A stretch of DNA of 10,369 nt from Anaerolineae bacterium (GTDB lineage Bacteria > Chloroflexota > Anaerolineae > Aggregatilineales > Phototrophicaceae), in assembly GCA_020848855.1 (NCBI GenBank), contig JADLHH010000111.1:1-10369 (forward strand), given 5' to 3'. Shown here piece after piece: positions 5,961-10,369 of this stretch. The notes under the pieces are model-generated. The model did not search any database. It was not told the DNA's origin and was given only the letters and a program-made list of their open reading frames with translations. Each line of letters opens with the position of its first letter. The stretch's first letter is position 1. The position numbers were made by a program, and so were the translations under genes.

Positions 5961-6018
5961 TACTCTATAGATAGATTGAGCATTCCGTCGCAGTGGGTGT
6001 TATCAGCAGGAGAGTCGG

Positions 6019-8454
6019 ATGCGTCTACGCTTCATCGCCGTTATGGCTGCCGCCTTTATCGTGATGTACGTCGGTTACCAGCACCTCGCCGCTCAGAACG
6101 TTGTCACCTGTCCCGGTTTGGTGCAGCGCGCCATCGACTCGGTCGGCAACAACTGCGGCGGGCTGGATCGCAACAGCGCGTGCTACGGCTTCAACGATGT
6201 CGAAGCCGCCTTCAGCGTCGCTCAGCCGGTCAGCTTCTTCACCGCACCCAGCGACCGTGCCCGCCTGCTGGAGCTTGAATCGCTCAGTACCTCACCGATG
6301 ATCGAGGAGCAGGAGAAGTGGGGCATCGCCCTGCTCAGCGTGCAGGCGAACCTGCCCGACACCCTGCCCGGTCAGAGCGTCATTTTCATGCTGATGGGCG
6401 ATACCCAGGTCGAAAATGCCGTCCCGGAAGATAATACGTTCCAGACCGGCGCGACCGTCAACGTATCCCTCTCCATCGGCGCTGACCTGTATTACGAGCC
6501 GGGACTCGGCGGGCAGGTCGTCGGCAGCATCCCTCAGGGCACGGCGCTCACCGCCGACGCCGTCAGCGACGACGGGCAGTGGGTGCGCGTGGTCTATCGC
6601 GGCACGCCCGGCTGGATCACCCGTCAGGTGCTCACCGCCGACGGCGACCTCGGCGCGCTTCCCGTCATCGGAGCCGACACCAAAACGCCGATGCAGGCGT
6701 TCTACTTCCGCACCAGCATCTCCGGCACGGAATGTACCGAAGCGCCCAACGCGCTCGTCGTCCAGGGACCGCAGAACCTCATGGTCGACATCAACATCAA
6801 CGGCGCGGATGTGCGCCTCGGCTCGACCGTCGCCTTCTACCTGCTGCCGGTCGATCCCGCGACCTTGCAGTATCTGGTCAGCCTGTACGGCGAGATCGGC
6901 GCGATCACCCGGCTGATGCAGGTGCTGGTCATCGACGGTCACGTCGTCCTCAACCCCGGCACCGACGAAGAAATGGAACTCAACACCGGCGAGATGACTT
7001 TCATCTGCCTGACCGACCCGGAAAATCTCGGCGCAGACGGACAGGACAACGACCGTACCGTCTTTGCCGACTGCCCCTGGGCGCCGCCGCGTCCGGTGAC
7101 GGTCGAGGATTTGGAGCGTTTCCGCGAGATCGAGGGCGTCACGCTCAACTACCCCATCGACCTGCCGCTGCTGCTGCCGACGGTGACGCCGACGTTCACC
7201 AACACGCCGCGCCCCTTCGTCCCCTTCGTGCCGACCGCGACGCCGATTCCACCGGCAGCCCCGACCGACACGCCGCAGCCGGGGCTGCCGCCGCCACAGG
7301 AACCACCGCCGCAGCCCACGCCGACGAATACGCCTGCCTGCCCGACCGTTCCAACGTCCGCACCCGATGTGGCGTCGCTAATCGACGCCATCAATCTCGC
7401 CAACCAGTGTCCCGATGCCAACACAATCGACCTCGCGGGCGAGGGATCGTATACATTCCTCAGTGTGGACAACACCACCGATGGACCCAACGCGCTACCG
7501 TCGGTCACCAGCCCGATCACCATCAACGGCAGCCATGCCAGCTTCAACAATGACGCCTCGCTGCGCTACTTCCACGTCGGTGGGGGTGGTAACCTGACGA
7601 TCAGCAATCTGTGGATGTATGGCGGCAGCGTTACCGGCGCGAACGGTGGCGCGGTTTACAACGCCGGCGCGCTCTCGCTTAGCAACGTGGCTATTCAAAA
7701 CAGCTATGCCGACAACGGCGGCGGCATCTACAACGCCGGCACGCTCAGCATCTTTGGGGCGTCGATCAGTAACAATAATGAGGGCGGTAATGGCGCAGCT
7801 CAGAACGGCGGCGGCTTGTACAACGCCGGGACGGCGACCATCGACAAAACCACCTTCGCCTATAACGGCGCGGGCAACCTGGGCGGCGGCATCTACAACG
7901 CCGGTACGCTCAGCCTGCTGAACAGCACCGTCTCTCAGAATGGCGCTGCTGCCGGTGGTTTCGGCATCTACAACGCCGGCTCGACCACCATGAACTTCAC
8001 GACCGTTTACGGAAACTACTTCTCCGGCGGGGTGAAGATCGACAACAGGGTCGATGCCGGTCTATCCGGGCGCTATGCGAAGCGGGTAGCCCTGGGGCAG
8101 AGCGGGGACTTCGCCGCCGTTGTCGTCGTCAGCGGCACCGTGACCGCCAAGAACTCGATCATTGGCGGCAGCATCCCGAACTGCTCTGGCACGATCTCGG
8201 CGGTAGGTACTGGCAATTTCTCTGATGACTCCACGTGCATCGGCTTTACGCCTGTTCAGGACGTTGGCGTCATCGGACTCAACGAACTCGGCATTGATAG
8301 CCCGGCGGTCGACGGCATCGGCGTGGACTGCACTACCAGCGGCGGCGCGACCGTGACCGACGACCAGTACTATACGCCCCGCCCGCAGGACAACACCGGG
8401 TCGGGCATGGGAACCTGTGACGCTGGTTCGTTTGAGGTGCAGTCGCAGTTCTAG
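6019..8454 (+). CDS. Secreted/surface protein: SH3-like domain, Pro/Thr linker, parallel beta-helix
   Basis: This 811-residue protein is exported: residues 1-25 ('MRLRFIAVMAAAFIVMYVGY...') are a signal peptide or anchor, and AGGAG at 6008-6012 sets the ATG. Residues 142-205 are a bacterial SH3-like domain ('LYYEPGLGGQVVGSIPQGTAL', with 'GQWVRVVYRGTPGWI'), a fold that often binds cell-wall peptides. Residues 384-445 are a Pro/Thr-rich linker of the kind used to span an envelope. Residues 450-755 form a right-handed parallel beta-helix, with 'YNAG' at 547, 571, 601, 626 and 651, about one per 25-residue coil. Residues 757-806 ('SPAVDGIGVDC', 'YYTPRPQD', 'GTCDAGSFE') match the closing 'choice-of-anchor Q' type domain. 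The Cys residues are paired in the extracellular parts. A role in surface binding or adhesion is inferred; no enzymatic residues are seen. The gene is monocistronic, with a terminator after it. Confidence 0.85.
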   Translation: MRLRFIAVMAAAFIVMYVGYQHLAAQNVVTCPGLVQRAIDSVGNNCGGLDRNSACYGFNDVEAAFSVAQPVSFFTAPSDRARLLELESLSTSPMIEEQEKWGIALLSVQANLPDTLPGQSVIFMLMGDTQVENAVPEDNTFQTGATVNVSLSIGADLYYEPGLGGQVVGSIPQGTALTADAVSDDGQWVRVVYRGTPGWITRQVLTADGDLGALPVIGADTKTPMQAFYFRTSISGTECTEAPNALVVQGPQNLMVDININGADVRLGSTVAFYLLPVDPATLQYLVSLYGEIGAITRLMQVLVIDGHVVLNPGTDEEMELNTGEMTFICLTDPENLGADGQDNDRTVFADCPWAPPRPVTVEDLERFREIEGVTLNYPIDLPLLLPTVTPTFTNTPRPFVPFVPTATPIPPAAPTDTPQPGLPPPQEPPPQPTPTNTPACPTVPTSAPDVASLIDAINLANQCPDANTIDLAGEGSYTFLSVDNTTDGPNALPSVTSPITINGSHASFNNDASLRYFHVGGGGNLTISNLWMYGGSVTGANGGAVYNAGALSLSNVAIQNSYADNGGGIYNAGTLSIFGASISNNNEGGNGAAQNGGGLYNAGTATIDKTTFAYNGAGNLGGGIYNAGTLSLLNSTVSQNGAAAGGFGIYNAGSTTMNFTTVYGNYFSGGVKIDNRVDAGLSGRYAKRVALGQSGDFAAVVVVSGTVTAKNSIIGGSIPNCSGTISAVGTGNFSDDSTCIGFTPVQDVGVIGLNELGIDSPAVDGIGVDCTTSGGATVTDDQYYTPRPQDNTGSGMGTCDAGSFEVQSQF
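7657..7983 (+). repeat. In-frame coding repeats behind the beta-helix coils
   Basis: TACAACGCCGG (Tyr-Asn-Ala-Gly) recurs at 7657, 7729, 7819, 7894 and 7969. The spacings of 72, 90, 75 and 75 nt equal 24, 30, 25 and 25 residues, that is, one helix coil each. The DNA copies are nearly identical at the motif but divergent between, which points to protein-level coil repeats rather than a mobile element or CRISPR. Confidence 0.8.
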
Positions 8455-8509
8455 GCTCCGTCGTAAGGCGCGCGGCTGCGCTGTATCAAATGTCAGGGAT
8501 ATGTTTTGT

Positions 8510-8537
8510 AGGGGCGGGTCTCAGACCCGCCCTTTTT
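8510..8537 (+). terminator. Strong rho-independent terminator after the beta-helix gene
   Basis: GGGCGGGTCT (8512-8521) and AGACCCGCCC (8523-8532) are perfect inverted copies. The stem extends by a G-T wobble and an A-T pair, and five Ts follow (8533-8537). It ends the transcript that starts before 6019. The sequence around it (GTAGGGGCGGGTCTCAGAC) resembles dispersed inverted repeats known from GC-rich environmental genomes, a resemblance noted from memory only. The rest of the 8455-8623 gap holds only the promoter of the next gene. Confidence 0.85.
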
Positions 8538-8593
8538 GTCATCACTTCGCCTCCATTTGTTCCCCGCCGTTCTCGCTTTCCCCGAAGCGCGGG

Positions 8594-8599
8594 TATAAT
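8594..8599 (+). promoter_or_regulatory. -10 element of the PucR-family gene
   Basis: TATAAT is a perfect -10, 24 nt before the ATG at 8624, giving a leader of about 18 nt with GAGGA at 8614-8618. The -35 region (TCTCGC at 8571-8576) is weak, which may mean an activator is needed or that the -10 region carries most of the recognition. Confidence 0.65.
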
Positions 8600-8623
8600 T
8601 CACCCTGCGAAGTGAGGACGGAC

Positions 8624-10237
8624 ATGCTGACAGTTGCCGAAGCGCTCCAACTGGATGAACTCAAAGGTGCGAAAGTCGTCGCCGGCAGCGATGGGCTGAG
8701 CCGTCAGGTCGGCTGGGTGCATGTGGCGGGCGTGCCCGACGCGCCCAACTGGCTCAACGGCGGCGAGCTGGTGCTCACCACCATGATCAACATGCCCGAC
8801 GACCCCGCCGAGCAGCAGCAGTATATTCAGGCGATGGCGGACAAGGGCGTCGCGGCGCTGGCGCTGGCGGTCGGGCGCTACATCACCGAAGCCCCGGTTC
8901 ACCTGCGCGAAGTCGCCGAGCGCACCCACTTTCCGCTGATCGAAATCCCGTTTCAGGCGCGCTTTGTCGATATCGCCCGCGCCACCAACGAGCGCATCTC
9001 GCAGGAAAATATGGCGCTGCTCGAACGCGCCCTGACCATTCACCGCGTGCTGACCCAATTGGTGCTGGATGGCGGCGACCTCAAACGTCTTGCCGAAACG
9101 CTGGCAGACCTGGTTGGGCAGTCGATCAGCATCGAAAACGAGCGCTTCGAGGCGCTGGCGGCGCATAATATCGCCGCTGTCGATGAGGCGCGGCGCTACA
9201 CCCTCAGCGAAGGGCGCACCGATCCGCGCCTGGTCAGCGCGCTGGAAGAGCGCGGCATTCTGGGGCAAATCCGGCGCACGCTTCGCCCGGTTCACATCCC
9301 GCAGATGGTGGATGTCGGCTTGGAGATGGAGCGCATCCTCGCGCCGATTGTCGTTCACAGCAACATTTACGGCTACGTGTGGATCATCGCCGACGACCGC
9401 CCGATTTCCGAGTTGGACGAGCTGGCAATCGAGAGCGGCGCGACCATCGCCGCGCTGATGCTGCTGCATCAGGAAGCCCTGCACAGCGCCGAAGCCGCGC
9501 TCAAGGGCGGGCTGCTGGCGCAGTTGATCGAAGGCGAGAACGGCAAGCAGGCGGTGCTGGCGGATCAGGCGCTGCGCTATGGCGTCAATCTGGATGAGCC
9601 GTTCGTCCTGCTCATGGTCGAACCGGCGGATCGCGGCTCACAGAAGCTGCTTCAGCTTTACCGCCGCGTGAACCGGCTGTCGTCCAACTGGCAAGTGATT
9701 ATCGGGCAGTTCGCCGGGGAGGTGCTGGTGCTGGCGCAGGCGTCGCACGACCTCGCCGCGCTGACCGACGCCGTCCACCGGCAAGCCAGCGCGCAAGCCG
9801 GGAACGTCCGTATCGGCGTGAGCGGCGTGCAGCACGGCGTCGAAGGCGTCGGGGCGGCGCATGGGCAGTGTCAGGACGCGCTCGCCATCACCCAGCAGTT
9901 GGACGACGCCAGCAGCACGGTCTATTTCGAGCGGCTCGGCTACCTGCACGTGCTGTACCGCGCCGGGGCGGGGGCGCTCGCCGGAAACCCGTATGCGCCC
10001 GCACTGCGCCGGCTGGCTGACGAACAGCAGACCGATCTGTTTCACACGCTCGAAGTGTATCTCGACGCCGGGGGCAACGGCGTGCAGACGGCGGAACTGC
10101 TGATGATCCACCGCAGCACGCTCAACTACCGCCTGACGCGCATCGAGGAAATCTGCGACGCCCGGCTGAATGACCCGGCGGTGCGCACCAACCTGCAGAT
10201 CGCGCTCAAGCTGCTGCGGCTGTTCTCGGAGGAATAA
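8624..10237 (+). CDS. PucR/CdaR-family transcriptional regulator
   Basis: This 537-residue regulator has the full PucR layout. Residues 2-125 are the PucR domain ('MLTVAEALQLDELKGAKVVA', 'WVHVAGVPDAPNWLNGGELV', 'FPLIEIP'). Residues 150-285 resemble a GAF-like sensor ('ETLADLVGQSISI', 'IVVHSNIYGYVWII'). Residues 290-430 fit the CdaR GGDEF-like domain, and 470-535 are the C-terminal HTH_30 ('FHTLEVYLDAGGNGVQTAE', 'IHRSTLNYRLTRIEEI', 'LQIALKLLRLF'). Family members activate purine, amino-acid, sugar-acid or amine catabolism in response to a small ligand. The ATG at 8624 follows GAGGA by 5 nt. The same frame is open back to 8417, but that part overlaps the previous gene and terminator and is not PucR-like. 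No catabolic genes are adjacent, so the target is unknown; self-regulation or a remote operon is possible. It is monocistronic, with a terminator on each side. Confidence 0.93.
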   Translation: MLTVAEALQLDELKGAKVVAGSDGLSRQVGWVHVAGVPDAPNWLNGGELVLTTMINMPDDPAEQQQYIQAMADKGVAALALAVGRYITEAPVHLREVAERTHFPLIEIPFQARFVDIARATNERISQENMALLERALTIHRVLTQLVLDGGDLKRLAETLADLVGQSISIENERFEALAAHNIAAVDEARRYTLSEGRTDPRLVSALEERGILGQIRRTLRPVHIPQMVDVGLEMERILAPIVVHSNIYGYVWIIADDRPISELDELAIESGATIAALMLLHQEALHSAEAALKGGLLAQLIEGENGKQAVLADQALRYGVNLDEPFVLLMVEPADRGSQKLLQLYRRVNRLSSNWQVIIGQFAGEVLVLAQASHDLAALTDAVHRQASAQAGNVRIGVSGVQHGVEGVGAAHGQCQDALAITQQLDDASSTVYFERLGYLHVLYRAGAGALAGNPYAPALRRLADEQQTDLFHTLEVYLDAGGNGVQTAELLMIHRSTLNYRLTRIEEICDARLNDPAVRTNLQIALKLLRLFSEE

Positions 10238-10301
10238 AATGAGTGCTAGGCGCTAAGTTTTCACTCAGCACCCAGCACTCGGCACTCAGTACTGTTTTTT
10301 T
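10238..10301. terminator. Probable bidirectional terminator with short tandem repeats
   Basis: GAGTGCTAGGCGCT (10241-10254) can pair with AGCACCCAGCACTC (10267-10280) over 14 positions with two mismatches. TGAGTGC (10240-10246) can instead pair with GCACTCA (10282-10288), nearer to the T-run at 10295-10301. On the minus strand the stem is followed by CATTTTATT. It can therefore serve the PucR-family gene on the plus strand and the convergent gene on the minus strand. The right side is made of three variant copies of CACTCAGCAC, 10-12 nt apart. Confidence 0.7.
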
Positions 10302-10369
10302 ACCGCCGCGTTGCGATGGTCAAGCCGAACGATCCGCCCGTGCCGCCGACATCCGTCACTTCGATGGTG
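10300..10369 (-). CDS. C-terminal end of a convergent minus-strand gene (partial)
   Basis: On the minus strand the frame from base 10368 to the TAA at 10302-10300 reads 22 residues, starting 'TIEVTDVGGTGGSFGLTIA' and ending in 'TRR'. The stop coincides with the T-run of the shared terminator, and the convergent layout makes a real gene end likely. The Gly/Thr-rich alternating pattern suits the last strands of a beta-sandwich or beta-propeller, but too little is visible to name a family. Confidence 0.5.
   Translation of the reverse strand, partial: TIEVTDVGGTGGSFGLTIATRR

Noticed and set aside
6579..7553. Second plus-strand frame of 324 codons inside the surface-protein gene
   Set aside because: It is Arg-rich frame-shifted sequence; the main frame has signal peptide, SH3 and beta-helix signatures.
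7657..7983. Regularly spaced TACAACGCCGG copies as a possible CRISPR array
   Set aside because: The repeat is only 11 nt, spacings vary, the frame is open throughout, and the motif is the YNAG of a beta-helix.
8600..9484. Minus-strand open frame of 294 codons opposite the PucR-family gene
   Set aside because: It is an antisense shadow with no domain features; the plus strand encodes PucR motifs throughout.
1..10369. Defence system, prophage, integrative element or tRNA-linked island
   Set aside because: No nuclease, transposase, integrase, phage structural gene, tRNA or clear attachment site was seen, and base use is even across the genes.

Overview
The window looks like chromosomal DNA from a GC-rich, free-living bacterium, most likely a member of the Chloroflexota (Anaerolineae-like). 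This is an inference from several signs: high GC with strong third-position G/C; a long Pro/Thr linker (repeated 'TPT' and 'TATP' runs) in a secreted protein; a DUF4013 membrane protein; a secreted SH3-plus-parallel-beta-helix protein; and a PucR-type regulator. No rRNA, tRNA, CRISPR array, transposase or phage gene is visible. One dispersed-type inverted repeat and one short tandem-repeat terminator are present.

Layout. (1) 1-1166, plus strand: the C-terminal part of a PD40/TolB-like beta-propeller protein, followed 17 nt later by a membrane-anchored TlpA/ResA-like thioredoxin. (2) 1275-1985, plus strand: a DUF4013 multipass membrane protein. (3) 2065-3028, minus strand: a two-gene operon of a UlaG-like metallo-beta-lactamase-fold protein (TTG start, partly degenerate metal motif) and a small protein resembling the dimeric alpha/beta-barrel group. 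The operon ends in a hairpin with a T-rich tail at about 2002-2031. (4) 3029-3104: a compact divergent promoter region with overlapping -10 elements. (5) 3105-5953, plus strand: a tightly packed four-gene operon of a ConA-like beta-sandwich protein, a GNAT acetyltransferase, a receiver-like/DUF309 fusion and an Mrp/ApbC-type P-loop ATPase. (6) 6019-8454: a secreted or surface protein of 811 residues with an SH3-like domain, a Pro/Thr linker and a beta-helix built on 'YNAG' coils, closed by a strong terminator at about 8510-8537. (7) 8624-10237: a PucR-family transcription regulator with its own TATAAT -10, ending in a probable bidirectional terminator. (8) 10300-10369, minus strand: the last 22 codons of a convergent gene.

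How the genes may work together. The most coherent unit is the 3105-5953 operon, where overlap or spacing (8-nt overlap, TGAATG junction, 10-nt gap) points to co-translation. Its parts are an Fe-S/ParA-type ATPase with an extra C-terminal CxxC, a DUF309 domain joined to a receiver-like domain that lacks the usual lysine, an acetyltransferase and an unclassified beta-sandwich protein. I cannot assign a pathway to it. The rest looks like ordinary envelope, redox and regulatory genes. I do not see convincing evidence of a defence system or another clearly new multi-gene machine. The most unusual items are the receiver-DUF309 fusion and its operon, the terminal CxxC of the ATPase, the degenerate MBL motif, and the irregular segment in the beta-helix protein.
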